DNA from: Ferruginibacter sp. | Lineage (GTDB): Bacteria; Bacteroidota; Bacteroidia; Chitinophagales; Chitinophagaceae | NCBI GenBank assembly: GCA_025362235.1 | Contig: JANYGZ010000056.1 | Span: 1-40,434, forward strand | Length of the DNA stretch: 40,434 nucleotides | Direction of reading: 5' to 3' | Shown here: in pieces, positions 1 through 7,660 of the stretch | Layout: every line of letters starts with the position of its first letter | Numbering within the stretch: the first letter of the stretch is position 1 | Notes under the pieces: generated by a model | Databases searched by the model: none | Told to the model about the DNA's origin: nothing | Seen by the model: only the letters and a program-made list of their open reading frames with translations | Translations under genes and position numbers: made by a program

Positions 1-103
1 GGCTTCTGCCTTTTGCCCAGTAAGACTGGTTGCTTAAATAATCGAAAATTATTTCCGGATTTAATTTAGATTTATCGGTAGAGATGTAATAAGTACCTGT
101 CAT
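1..103 (-). CDS. GNAT-family N-acetyltransferase, N-terminal fragment (cut by window edge)
   Basis: On the minus strand an ATG at 103 opens a frame that runs off the window edge, giving about 34 residues beginning MTGTYYISTDKSKLNPEIIF and ending in SYWAKGRS. This start resembles small Bacteroidota GNAT acetyltransferases, in which an ISTDKSKLD-like stretch and a YWAxGRS motif precede the acetyl-CoA fold. The acetyl-CoA binding region is outside the window, so the family call rests on the N-terminus alone. The start lies 6 bases after the rocD stop, so the two genes are probably co-transcribed. The substrate is unknown. Confidence 0.55.
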   Translation of the reverse strand, partial: MTGTYYISTDKSKLNPEIIFDYLSNQSYWAKGRS

Positions 104-109
104 TTTAAT

Positions 110-1345
110 TTATTCCAATGATTGTAAACTTTTATCAATAATACTTACACATTCCATTACCTGTTCTTTTGTAATTACAAGCGGCGGTGCAAAACGGATT
201 TTATCGCCGTGTGTAGGTTTTGCCAATAAGCCATTTTCTTTTAACGTTAAACACAGGTCCCATGCAGCTTCGGGGTTGGTATGCTTTATTACTATTGCAT
301 TTAATAAACCTTTTCCCCTCACTGTTTCAATAAAAGGAGAGTTTAATTTCTTTATTTCACTGCGCAGTAATTCTCCCATTGCTTCTGCATTTTCTGTCAT
401 ATTTTCTGCCTTTAAAACCTGCAACGCTGCTATAGCTACTGCACAAGCCAATGGGTTACCTCCATAAGTGCTACCATGTTCTCCGGGTTGTATCGTAAGC
501 ATAATTTCATCATCGGCTAGTACTGCACTTACCGGTAATACACCACCACTTAATGCCTTGCCCAATATCAAAATATCCGGACGTACATTTTCATGATCAC
601 AGGCCAGCATTTTTCCTGTACGGGCAAGTCCTGTCTGTATTTCATCAGCAATCATCAGCACATTATACTCGGTGCATAAATTTCTTACACCTGTTAAATA
701 CCCTTCCTCCGGAACTACAACCCCGGCTTCGCCCTGTATTGGCTCAAACATAAAGGCAGCAATATTTTTAGATTGAAATACTTTTTCTAAAGCAACAAGA
801 TTATTATGTGGAATATTAATATACCCCGGGCTAAAGGGGCCAAAATTATTTTTAGCAGAAGGATCGCTGCTAAAAGTAATGACACCTGTAGTGCGGCCAT
901 GAAAATTACCTTCGCATACAATAATCTGGGCACTATCATTTTCAATACCTTTTACCTGGTAAGCCCATTTACGTGCAAGCTTCAGCGCTGTTTCAACAGC
1001 TTCCACACCAGTGTTCATGGGCAATACCTTGTTGTATCCAAAATATTTAGTAATATATTTTTCGTATTCTCCCAGCCTGTCGCTATGAAATGCCCTGCTC
1101 GTTAACGTTAGTTTGGAAGCCTGCTCAACTAATGCCTTGATAATTTTTGGATGGCAATGGCCCTGGTTTACTGCAGAATAGCCACTTAAAAAATCGTAAT
1201 AACGCTTGCCATCTACATCCCATACAAAAACGCCTTCACCACGGTTCAATACTACTGGTAATGGATGATAATTATGTGCACCATAGTTTTCTTCAAGGTC
1301 AATAAATTGCTGGGTAATATCTGATGTTGTTATAGTTGATTGCAT
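110..1345 (-). CDS. rocD: Ornithine aminotransferase (ornithine--oxo-acid transaminase)
   Basis: Pyridoxal-phosphate enzyme (class III aminotransferase) that moves the delta-amino group of ornithine to 2-oxoglutarate, giving glutamate-5-semialdehyde and glutamate in arginine/ornithine breakdown or proline synthesis. The 411-residue length is normal. Family landmarks are [12 protein letters not shown] near residue 21, [15 protein letters not shown] near 54, [17 protein letters not shown] near 109, GNFHGRT near 146, the cofactor-binding aspartate in [13 protein letters not shown] near 233, and the Schiff-base lysine K263 in ILGKALSGG. The whole chain aligns by eye with Bacillus RocD, including [20 protein letters not shown] residues near the C-terminus. 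The GNAT gene follows 6 bases downstream. About 295 bases separate it from the upstream aldehyde dehydrogenase, so it probably has its own promoter. Confidence 0.93.
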   Translation of the reverse strand: MQSTITTSDITQQFIDLEENYGAHNYHPLPVVLNRGEGVFVWDVDGKRYYDFLSGYSAVNQGHCHPKIIKALVEQASKLTLTSRAFHSDRLGEYEKYITKYFGYNKVLPMNTGVEAVETALKLARKWAYQVKGIENDSAQIIVCEGNFHGRTTGVITFSSDPSAKNNFGPFSPGYINIPHNNLVALEKVFQSKNIAAFMFEPIQGEAGVVVPEEGYLTGVRNLCTEYNVLMIADEIQTGLARTGKMLACDHENVRPDILILGKALSGGVLPVSAVLADDEIMLTIQPGEHGSTYGGNPLACAVAIAALQVLKAENMTENAEAMGELLRSEIKKLNSPFIETVRGKGLLNAIVIKHTNPEAAWDLCLTLKENGLLAKPTHGDKIRFAPPLVITKEQVMECVSIIDKSLQSLE

Positions 1346-1640
1346 AAATTGATAATTGTATAATTAATAAAAAAATTGCCGGAGTTGTACTGTAATAAAA
1401 GAAAATATATATACCCAAAGGGAAAATGCTCAAAAGCCAGGCGCCTTAATGATTCAGCAGATCGAGATTGTTGCTGAGAAAATACGATATGTTTTGCGAA
1501 GTTTTTATCCTGTAAATTTTGTGCAATATATAAAATTGTTTTGATAAACTATGCGAATGGTGGTAATTCAAATTATTGCTCCCCGGTTTGAACCGGAAGG
1601 GCGCAACCACAGTTCAAAATATAGTTAACACAACACTGAT
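1346..1640. other. Intergenic region between rocD and the ALDH7 gene, no gene seen
   Basis: This 295-base stretch should hold the rocD promoter (minus strand) and the 3' end of the ALDH transcript. No convincing frame or RNA gene is visible. The only structure is a short hairpin at 1583-1596 (arms CCGGTT and AACCGG around TG), which lacks a U-tract and so is not a standard intrinsic terminator. A near-match to the -7 element (TATATTTT, minus strand, about 1405-1415) could be part of the rocD promoter, but I cannot fix it with confidence. Confidence 0.4.
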
Positions 1641-3164
1641 TTATAAATCAAATTTTATTCCTTGCGCCAGCGGCAATTTATCTGTATAATTTATAGTATT
1701 TGTTTGCCTGCGCATATACACTTTCCAGGCATCGCTGCCACTTTCCCTGCCGCCGCCTGTTTCTTTTTCGCCACCAAAAGCGCCGCCTATTTCCGCACCC
1801 GAGGTGCCAATATTTACGTTGGCAATACCGCAATCACTTCCCACAGCAGAAAGATATTGCTCAGCTTCCCGCAAATTATTCGTCATGATAGCAGAAGATA
1901 AACCCTGCGGTACTCCATTTTGCATTGCAATGGCTTCCTCCAGATTTTTATATTTCATGATGTATAAAATAGGAGCAAAGGTCTCATGCTGTACGATAGC
2001 ATAACTGTTTTTTGCTTCGGCAATACATGGTTTTACATAGCAGCCACTTTCATAGCCCTTACCTTTTAATACGCCACCTTCTACAATAAAATTGCCGCCT
2101 TCAGCCTTGCATTTATCAATAGCATCTTTATACATTTCTACAGCAATTGTATCAATCAATGGCCCAACATGATTCTTCTCATTTAATGGATCGCCAATCT
2201 TTAATTGTCCATACGCATTCACCAGTTTTTCTTTAAACCTGTTGTAAATTTTTTCATGAATAATAAGCCGTCTTGTTGATGTACAACGTTGGCCGGAGGT
2301 GCCGACAGCGCCAAATGCAGCACCAATTAATGCCATATCAAGGTCTGCATCTTTTGAAATAATGATGGCATTGTTGCCGCCTAATTCCAACAGGCTTTTG
2401 CCAAGCCTTGCGGCAACAGCTGCTGATACGGCTTTACCCATTCTTGTACTTCCGGTAGCAGATAATAAAGCAATTCTTGTATCATTGCTCATCCATTCAC
2501 CCACTTCCCTGTCACCGGTAATTAAATTATTTACACCTTCGGGAACATTATTTTTTTTGAAAACTTTAGCCGCAATATTTTGACAGGCAATGGCACATAA
2601 GGGCGTTTTTTCGCTGGGCTTCCAAACGCACACATCTCCACAAACCCATGCCAGCATAGTATTCCAGCTCCATACAGCAACTGGGAAATTAAAGGCAGAA
2701 ATGATACCTACAATACCTAATGGATGATACTGTTCGTACATTCTGTGCCCTGGTCTTTCGCTGTGCATTGTTAAGCCATGCAATTGCCGGCTAAGGCCAA
2801 CAGCAAAATCGCAGATGTCGATCATCTCCTGTACTTCACCAAGGCCTTCCTGCAGGCTCTTGCCCATTTCGTAACTTACCAGTTGACCAAGAGCGTGTTT
2901 TTGAATCCTTAATTCTTCTCCAATCTGTCTTACAATATCTCCACGTTTGGGAGCAGGCCATTGCCTCCATTCTTTAAATGCTGTTGCAGCCTGTTGTAAT
3001 ACTGCTTCGTAACTATCCTTGTCGGCACTTTTTACTGAAGCAATTAATTTACCATCAACCGGGGAATAAGAATCTATATTGGCGCCTGTTGACGATTTCC
3101 ATTTTGTACCTGTTGATACACCTTTATTTTTTTGTTGTATTTGTAATGGGGAAAGAAAATGCAT
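1641..3164 (-). CDS. ALDH7-family aldehyde dehydrogenase (L-aminoadipate-semialdehyde dehydrogenase type)
   Basis: NAD-dependent dehydrogenase of the ALDH7 (antiquitin/AmaB) family, which oxidises alpha-aminoadipate semialdehyde to aminoadipate in lysine breakdown. The 507 residues match the family length. The cofactor region shows ISAFNFPVAVWSWN near 155, WKPSEKTPL near 181 and the glycine-rich SATGSTRMGK near 235. The general base is E260 in LLELGGNNA and the nucleophile is C294 in GTSGQRCTSTRR, the ALDH7 form of this motif. The C-terminus carries the family's IGGAFGGEKETGGGRESGSD stretch. The gene stands alone between two intergenic gaps. Its proximity to rocD suggests shared amino-acid semialdehyde catabolism, but no lysine aminotransferase is visible here, so the substrate is inferred from the subfamily. 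Confidence 0.88.
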   Translation of the reverse strand: MHFLSPLQIQQKNKGVSTGTKWKSSTGANIDSYSPVDGKLIASVKSADKDSYEAVLQQAATAFKEWRQWPAPKRGDIVRQIGEELRIQKHALGQLVSYEMGKSLQEGLGEVQEMIDICDFAVGLSRQLHGLTMHSERPGHRMYEQYHPLGIVGIISAFNFPVAVWSWNTMLAWVCGDVCVWKPSEKTPLCAIACQNIAAKVFKKNNVPEGVNNLITGDREVGEWMSNDTRIALLSATGSTRMGKAVSAAVAARLGKSLLELGGNNAIIISKDADLDMALIGAAFGAVGTSGQRCTSTRRLIIHEKIYNRFKEKLVNAYGQLKIGDPLNEKNHVGPLIDTIAVEMYKDAIDKCKAEGGNFIVEGGVLKGKGYESGCYVKPCIAEAKNSYAIVQHETFAPILYIMKYKNLEEAIAMQNGVPQGLSSAIMTNNLREAEQYLSAVGSDCGIANVNIGTSGAEIGGAFGGEKETGGGRESGSDAWKVYMRRQTNTINYTDKLPLAQGIKFDL

Positions 3165-3279
3165 AAATATTTTTTTGCAAAGTTATGGTTGATTTGGCTG
3201 CTTATCAAAACTGTCGAATAATGAAAGGGAGATTTTGAAGCTGGTTAAGTTATGTCGAATTATTAATGTATAAATTTGC

Positions 3280-3361
3280 GCTAAAGCCCCCAGTATAGTT
3301 TTACAATTACCCCGGCATTAATGCCGGGGTAAATTAATAATAAAATACCCGGGCTTTAGCC
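3280..3361. repeat. Nested palindromic (REP/BIME-like) element
   Basis: An inner perfect 26-base palindrome at 3307-3332 (core CCCCGGCATTAATGCCGGGG) lies inside an outer inverted repeat, GCTAAAGCCC at 3280-3289 and GGGCTTTAGC at 3351-3360. Each outer arm can also fold by itself (for example GGGCT-TT-AGCCC). Neither side has a U-tract, so this does not look like an ordinary terminator. It is GC-rich in AT-rich surroundings. Such compact nested palindromes are typical of intergenic REP elements mobilised by RAYT-type transposases; copy number elsewhere in the genome cannot be seen from this window. Confidence 0.7.
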
Positions 3362-3425
3362 CCATAAAAGATTTTAAAAATAATTCAGACAGATTCTGGC
3401 AACAGCAAAATAATATTGCCCTGTT

Positions 3426-4004
3426 CTATTTTTTAACCGCAACCGCTATTCCTGTTGACCAAACCTGTTTAGTTAATAACAGGTCTTCTCTTTTTTCTAA
3501 ATAGCTAATTAAATTGATGGCCTTTTCCTGGTGCCCTTCAGGCCAGTTTGGCTGAGGGAGCATATCATCTATAATGTACAACCCACCTTTGTTTAGCATC
3601 GATAATGCCTCATCTAATACCAGGTATTTTCCATGCCATGTATCTGCAAAAATATAATCAAAGTTTTGAGTATTATTTTCTTCAATCCATTTGCCCCCAT
3701 CACTTACCACTAAGTTTAAACGATTATCATTTCCTAAAAACCGTTTGGCAATTTCCACAAAAGCAGGATCATTGTCAATTGAAATTAATGAAGAAGCCTC
3801 ATCCATTCCATCTAATATCCACGCTGTTGATAACCCTGTTCCCGTGCCCAGTTCAAGAAATTTACCAGATGGCTTTGAGGCTGCAAGTGTTCTCAATAAA
3901 GAGCAGGTCAGCACATCGGATGCCATTGTAAAACCTGATAATTTGGTGGCTTCAATAATGTGATTATAAGAACCAGGAAATTGTTGATTTACTTCATCTG
4001 TCAT
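3426..4004 (-). CDS. Class I SAM-dependent methyltransferase (O-methyltransferase-like)
   Basis: A 192-residue Rossmann-fold methyltransferase that uses S-adenosylmethionine. Motif I is FLELGTGTGLST at residues 49-60, the acidic end of strand 2 is D77 in LISIDNDPAF, and later acidic positions include the FADTWHG segment (D121) and IIDDMLPQ (D146-D147). The arrangement resembles the Methyltransf_24/caffeoyl-CoA O-methyltransferase-like group, in which these aspartates can bind a metal or the substrate hydroxyl. No second domain or signal peptide is present. It is transcribed alone, with a REP-like palindrome downstream and repeat-rich sequence upstream. The substrate cannot be deduced. Confidence 0.8.
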   Translation of the reverse strand: MTDEVNQQFPGSYNHIIEATKLSGFTMASDVLTCSLLRTLAASKPSGKFLELGTGTGLSTAWILDGMDEASSLISIDNDPAFVEIAKRFLGNDNRLNLVVSDGGKWIEENNTQNFDYIFADTWHGKYLVLDEALSMLNKGGLYIIDDMLPQPNWPEGHQEKAINLISYLEKREDLLLTKQVWSTGIAVAVKK

Positions 4005-4143
4005 TGTATTGGTAGGTTTATTGGGTACAATATTTTATTGTTACACGAATTTTATTTCACGAATTACACGTTAGTAATAATGCGATATAATATAATTAGC
4101 ACTGCATAGTGTTATGTTAATTCTAAAGCGGCGGTTTGACACC

Positions 4144-4184
4144 GTCAATGGTAAGTTATTGACCATTCACCATTGACCATTCAC
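4144..4184. repeat. Short direct and inverted repeats next to panB 3' end
   Basis: The 12-base word TTGACCATTCAC occurs twice (4159-4170 and 4173-4184), 14 bases apart. GTCAATGGT at 4144-4152 is the exact inverted complement of ACCATTGAC at 4169-4177. A hairpin could form in the 3' untranslated region of panB (minus strand), but there is no U-tract. Only two units exist, so this is not a CRISPR array. Function unknown. Confidence 0.5.
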
Positions 4185-4186
4185 AA

Positions 4187-5002
4187 CTAGTATTGTTCAT
4201 TTTCGTTAGGAAAATCTTTGCTTTTTACATCCGAAACATATTGTTCAATCGCGGATGTTATCTGTTCATCAAGATTTAAATATCTTCTTAAAAAGCGGGG
4301 TTTAAATTCTGTATTGATGCCCAGCATATCATGCATCACCAAAACCTGCCCATCGCAATTGCCACCTGCTCCGATACCGATGGTGGGTATATGCAAAGAT
4401 TCAGATACTTCTTTGGCCAATACAGCGGGAATTTTTTCCAGCACAATGGCAAAGCAACCGGCTTCCTGCAATATCAGGGCATCTTTCTTTAATTTTTCTG
4501 CTTCTGTTTCCTCAGTAGCCCTTACTACATAAGTACCAAATTTATTGATGGATTGTGGTGTTAAACCTAAATGGCCCATTACCGGTATACCGGCACTTAC
4601 AATTTTTTTTACAGAATCGATTATCTCAGCACCGCCTTCCATCTTCACGGTATGGGCTCCGCTTTCCTTCATGATCCTGATTGCAGATGCCAGGGCAATT
4701 TCTGAATTGGATTGATAGGAGCCGAAAGGAAGATCTACTACTACCAAACACCTTTCTCTAGCACGAACCACACTTTGTGCATGATAAATCATTTGATCAA
4801 GTGTGATGGGAAGGGTAGTGGCATGACCGGCCATTACATTGCTGGCACTGTCACCAACCAAAATAATATCGATGCCAGCCAAGTCAAATAATTTGGCAAA
4901 TGAAAAATCGTAGGCCGTTATCATAGCAATTTTTTCCCCGGCCGCTTTCATTTTTTGAAGGGTATTAGTGGTCACTTTTTTAAGTTCCTTATCTGCAGTC
5001 AT
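4187..5002 (-). CDS. panB: 3-methyl-2-oxobutanoate hydroxymethyltransferase
   Basis: First committed enzyme of pantothenate (coenzyme A) synthesis: it adds a hydroxymethyl group from methylene-tetrahydrofolate to 2-oxoisovalerate to give ketopantoate. The 271 residues match the family. Metal ligands and catalytic residues sit in recognisable motifs: D51 in [10 protein letters not shown]90 in [10 protein letters not shown]122 in VKMEGG and the general base E189 in [17 protein letters not shown] near 143 and [18 protein letters not shown] near 208 are also typical. panC lies about 8 kb away rather than adjacent, and panD and panE are not in the window, so the pathway is scattered. A 600-base gap with repeat elements lies upstream. 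Confidence 0.95.
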   Translation of the reverse strand: MTADKELKKVTTNTLQKMKAAGEKIAMITAYDFSFAKLFDLAGIDIILVGDSASNVMAGHATTLPITLDQMIYHAQSVVRARERCLVVVDLPFGSYQSNSEIALASAIRIMKESGAHTVKMEGGAEIIDSVKKIVSAGIPVMGHLGLTPQSINKFGTYVVRATEETEAEKLKKDALILQEAGCFAIVLEKIPAVLAKEVSESLHIPTIGIGAGGNCDGQVLVMHDMLGINTEFKPRFLRRYLNLDEQITSAIEQYVSDVKSKDFPNENEQY

Positions 5003-5571
5003 GATGGTTAATGTGGATTTAATAAATGTTTGGATATGTTTGTTTGCCTTTTAGCGAAGGGGAGTTGACTCTGCATTAGAATAAAACAAATCCATGAAGT
5101 GATCGCCGGTGTAAATGTAGATAATATTTATAAAAAAGAATTATTACGCCTTAACTGGCGAAAGGGTATAGGGGAATTTATGAGCTTAATCCGTGTGGCA
5201 GGGATGAGACTGGTAAAGAAGGGTTGCTTCCGTTGTGAAGCCGATATAAAAATTTCATGCAGTTTCCTGGCCAGTATAAAAATACGCCTGGCTTAACTCC
5301 GTAGGAGTTATTGCTTTGTAACAATGTAACAATAAGTTATTTGCGTGCCGTAGGTACGCCCCACACATACCCACAATTAAGAAATAGAGCGGCTGCTCCT
5401 ATGGAGCGGAAATGCGTACTACTTTTTTTACAAAGTGATGGCTTTTATAGAGTCTAAATGCAAGTGTATATAGAGCTTGGTGAAATATTTTAAAGGCAGA
5501 TATGCTGGATGAGGATACTGGTTATGGAATAATACAAATTTTCAATAGCTATCAAGACTTAAAAAAAAGTA
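5003..5571. other. Long intergenic region between divergent panB and the ytr-like operon
   Basis: About 570 bases with no convincing gene. A 65-codon open frame at 5099-5296 has no family resemblance, no promoter placed for it, and an unlikely composition, so I do not call it. The left part should contain the panB promoter (minus strand). The right-centre part contains a row of three short hairpins (5294-5407), listed separately. The far right holds the -33/-7 promoter of the downstream operon. The rest shows nothing I can interpret. Confidence 0.5.
5294..5407. repeat. Row of three short tri-loop hairpins (REP-like element)
   Basis: Three small inverted repeats follow one another, each with a three-base loop. 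They are TAACTCC-GTA-GGAGTTA at 5294-5310, GCGTGCC-GTA-GGTACGC at 5343-5359 (one G:T pair) and GCTCC-TAT-GGAGC at 5395-5407. Their centres are 49-50 bases apart, and all share a CC-nnn-GG core. This regularity suggests one composite repeat, probably a mobile REP/MITE-like sequence. No open reading frame fits it. Confidence 0.6.
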
Positions 5572-5604
5572 TTTGGTGGTTGGCATAAAATACAATTATA
5601 TTTG
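5572..5604 (+). promoter_or_regulatory. Bacteroidota-type promoter of the ytr-like operon
   Basis: A -33 TTTG (5572-5575) is followed after 21 bases by a perfect -7 element TATATTTG (5597-5604), matching the TTTG / TAnnTTTG consensus of Bacteroidota primary-sigma promoters. Transcription would begin near 5611, inside the operator described next, leaving a leader of about 20 bases before the ATG at 5631. Confidence 0.75.
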
Positions 5605-5606
5605 CA

Positions 5607-5628
5607 GTGTACTACTTAACTAATACAC
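5607..5628 (+). promoter_or_regulatory. Palindromic operator, probable target of the operon's own GntR/YtrA regulator
   Basis: A 22-base imperfect palindrome with outer arms GTGTA and TACAC; 9 of its 11 symmetric positions pair. It starts 2 bases after the -7 element and covers the likely transcription start, which is the position expected for a repressor site. The GTGTA..TACAC form resembles operators of YtrA-subfamily GntR regulators, and the third gene of this operon encodes such a protein. Binding is inferred. Confidence 0.7.
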
Positions 5629-5630
5629 TA

Positions 5631-6464
5631 ATGATACAAATCGAAAACCTTTCTTTCGGCTATAGCAGAAAAAAATTGTTGTATAAAAATTTAAGTCTTA
5701 CCCTTGGTGAAGGAAGTATTTATGGGCTGCTGGGTAAAAACGGTGCCGGTAAATCTACCTTGCTTAAAAACGTGGTGGGGTTGCTGTTTCCAACGGAAGG
5801 AACCATTACTATCAATGGCTATTCACCCAAAAAAAGATTGCCATCTTTTTTGCAAACAATTTATTTTATTCCTGAAGAAGTGAACGTGCCTGGCTTAACC
5901 ATCCACAAATACATGAATCTTTTTTCACCATTTTATCCTGGATTTAATAAAGAGCAGTTTTTTAATTACCTGGACCAACTTGATATAAAAGACCAGGGCA
6001 AACTGAATACACTTTCATTTGGTCAGCAAAAAAAATTCATCATTGCATTTGCGCTGGCCTGTAACACAAAAATTTTATTGCTGGATGAGCCTACCAATGG
6101 GCTTGACATTCCTTCCAAGATCAGGTTTCGTAAACTAATTTCTTCTGTGTTAGATAAAGAAAGAATGATTATTATTTCTACGCACCAGATACGTGACCTG
6201 GACAATCTCATTGACAGGGTGGTTATTGTTGATAAAGGAGAATTGCTTTTAAATGCATCAATTACGGAAATTGCCCAAAAACTTTGTTTTAAAACAGTGT
6301 CATCAATAACAGATAAAACTAAAATATTATATACAGAAGAATCGCTAAAAGGACTATCGGTAGTGATGGAAAACACCGAAGATGAAGATTCTAAAATAGA
6401 CCTGGAGCAATTATTTAATGGCATTACAGAAAACCCTGAAAAAGCAAAAGCAATTTTTCAATAA
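5631..6464 (+). CDS. ABC transporter ATP-binding protein (YtrB-like)
   Basis: A 277-residue ATPase subunit of an ABC exporter-type system. Walker A is GKNGAGKST at residues 36-43, the signature is LSFGQQ at 128-133 (a variant of LSGGQ), Walker B is KILLLDEP at 147-154, and the H-loop is H185 in IISTHQ. The region after about residue 200 is a divergent C-terminal extension. A GTG at 5607 extends the frame by eight codons, but that stretch is the operator palindrome at the transcription start, so the ATG at 5631 (MIQIENLSFGYS) is chosen. The membrane gene follows after 12 bases and a GntR regulator is third, the pattern of YtrA-controlled transporters induced by cell-envelope stress in other bacteria. 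Substrate unknown. Confidence 0.88.
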   Translation: MIQIENLSFGYSRKKLLYKNLSLTLGEGSIYGLLGKNGAGKSTLLKNVVGLLFPTEGTITINGYSPKKRLPSFLQTIYFIPEEVNVPGLTIHKYMNLFSPFYPGFNKEQFFNYLDQLDIKDQGKLNTLSFGQQKKFIIAFALACNTKILLLDEPTNGLDIPSKIRFRKLISSVLDKERMIIISTHQIRDLDNLIDRVVIVDKGELLLNASITEIAQKLCFKTVSSITDKTKILYTEESLKGLSVVMENTEDEDSKIDLEQLFNGITENPEKAKAIFQ

Positions 6465-6476
6465 AAAAATTACTGT

Positions 6477-7271
6477 ATGAATAACACATTTAACCTGCGG
6501 CGTTTTGGCTTGCTATTTAAGAAAACATTGCTGGAAAGGCCTGTGCAAATGTTTGGCTTTACTGCCTTAATCCTGGCGTTTATATTTATAGTCTATGCAC
6601 TGGCAAAAACGCTGATTGGATTCAACGCATCACAAAACCTGGCTTTTATTTGGGGGCTTATCGGAGGCAGTTTCTTTTTAGCATCTTTTGTTTTTAATTA
6701 TTTCGCCTCCAATGCAATCGGCTCTTCTTATCTCACCCTGCCTGCATCACAACTGGAAAAATGGCTTTGTGGAGTATTGATTGCGGCGGTTTTATATCCA
6801 ATAATATTCATGACTTTCTATCGCCTGATGGATGCTTCATTTGTGTACTTGTTTCATAAAAGCCTAGACCCTGCTGGACCATTTTACAAACAGCAGTACC
6901 AGTCGGTAAATATCTTTTCTTTTAACGGTATCATTGCCTGGAAAGTATATCCCATGTATCTGTTTGCTGTCGCTGCCATGTTGGTGGGCTCATTGTATTT
7001 TAATAAAGTAGCCCTAATTAAAGTGTCACTTGCTATTTGTTGTCTTATAATCGGTTCATATCTTTTAAATTGGGGTTTCGCAAAAATGTTTTTCGGCCCC
7101 GTCAATGATGCAACTATTTTTTATAATGTAACCATACCTGTAGGTAAGGAAGAAGGGTCAATCATGTTGCCCGAAAAAATTTCCGGTTTCGCATTCAATA
7201 TTGTTAGTTATGTTTTTCCTGCAATATTGTTTGTAACATCTTTAATACGTTTCCGTGAAAAGGAATTTTAA
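6477..7271 (+). CDS. Six-helix membrane protein, likely the permease partner of the ABC ATPase
   Basis: A 264-residue integral membrane protein. Hydrophobic segments are visible at roughly residues 25-45, 57-80, 97-118, 160-178, 185-205 and 240-260, giving six helices, the usual number for an ABC-2-type permease half. A polar loop lies around residues 120-150 and another near 208-235. I do not recognise a specific named family. It sits 12 bases after the ATPase gene and 9 bases before the GntR gene, so it is almost certainly co-transcribed and forms the transporter with the ATPase. Homodimerisation is assumed because there is only one membrane gene. Confidence 0.7.
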   Translation: MNNTFNLRRFGLLFKKTLLERPVQMFGFTALILAFIFIVYALAKTLIGFNASQNLAFIWGLIGGSFFLASFVFNYFASNAIGSSYLTLPASQLEKWLCGVLIAAVLYPIIFMTFYRLMDASFVYLFHKSLDPAGPFYKQQYQSVNIFSFNGIIAWKVYPMYLFAVAAMLVGSLYFNKVALIKVSLAICCLIIGSYLLNWGFAKMFFGPVNDATIFYNVTIPVGKEEGSIMLPEKISGFAFNIVSYVFPAILFVTSLIRFREKEF

Positions 7272-7280
7272 TTTAGCTGT

Positions 7281-7655
7281 ATGGACTTTAAAGAAAACCC
7301 CGCAATTTATATACAGATAGCAGAATACGTTTGTGAACAGATTTTATTAAAAAAATGGAACCTGGGTGAAAAGATTATTAGTATTCGTGACCTGGCCATT
7401 AGTATGGAAGTAAACCCCAATACGGTACAGCGTGCCTATGATTTTTTACAGCAACGGGAAATCATTACCAATAAAAGAGGGGTGGGTTATTTTACGGAAG
7501 AAGATGCAATGGAACGGATACTCAGCTTTAGGCGGGAGCAATTTATGGAGAATGAACTGCCTGTTTTTATGCGTAATATTTATTTATTGAAAATAGATTT
7601 CAACAAAATAAAAGCCTTGTTTGACCAATTTGTAAAAGACAATTTTAAAAACTAA
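7281..7655 (+). CDS. GntR-family transcriptional regulator, YtrA subfamily
   Basis: A 124-residue regulator. The N-terminal winged helix-turn-helix occupies about residues 10-75, with IYIQIAEYVCEQIL at the start, SIRDLAISMEVNPNTVQRAYDFL as the DNA-recognition helices and an ITNKRGVGYFT wing. Only about 45 residues follow, so the large ligand domain of FadR or HutC types is missing; this short form defines the YtrA subfamily, which pairs with ABC transporters. The gene is third in the operon and the palindrome at 5607-5628 is the obvious binding site, suggesting autorepression of all four genes. The inducer is unknown. Confidence 0.88.
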   Translation: MDFKENPAIYIQIAEYVCEQILLKKWNLGEKIISIRDLAISMEVNPNTVQRAYDFLQQREIITNKRGVGYFTEEDAMERILSFRREQFMENELPVFMRNIYLLKIDFNKIKALFDQFVKDNFKN

Positions 7656-7660
7656 TCATA

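Noticed and set aside
1575..1605. A tRNA-like T-arm (GGTTCAAACC on the minus strand)
   Set aside because: The stem cannot pair with a seven-base loop in the required register, and there is no acceptor stem, anticodon arm or 3' CCA context around it.
4159..4184. Possible CRISPR repeats
   Set aside because: Only two 12-base copies with a 2-base gap between them; no spacers and no cas genes.
5099..5296. 65-codon open frame in the panB to ytr-operon gap
   Set aside because: No family resemblance, no recognisable promoter or start context, and it runs into a repeat element; most likely chance.
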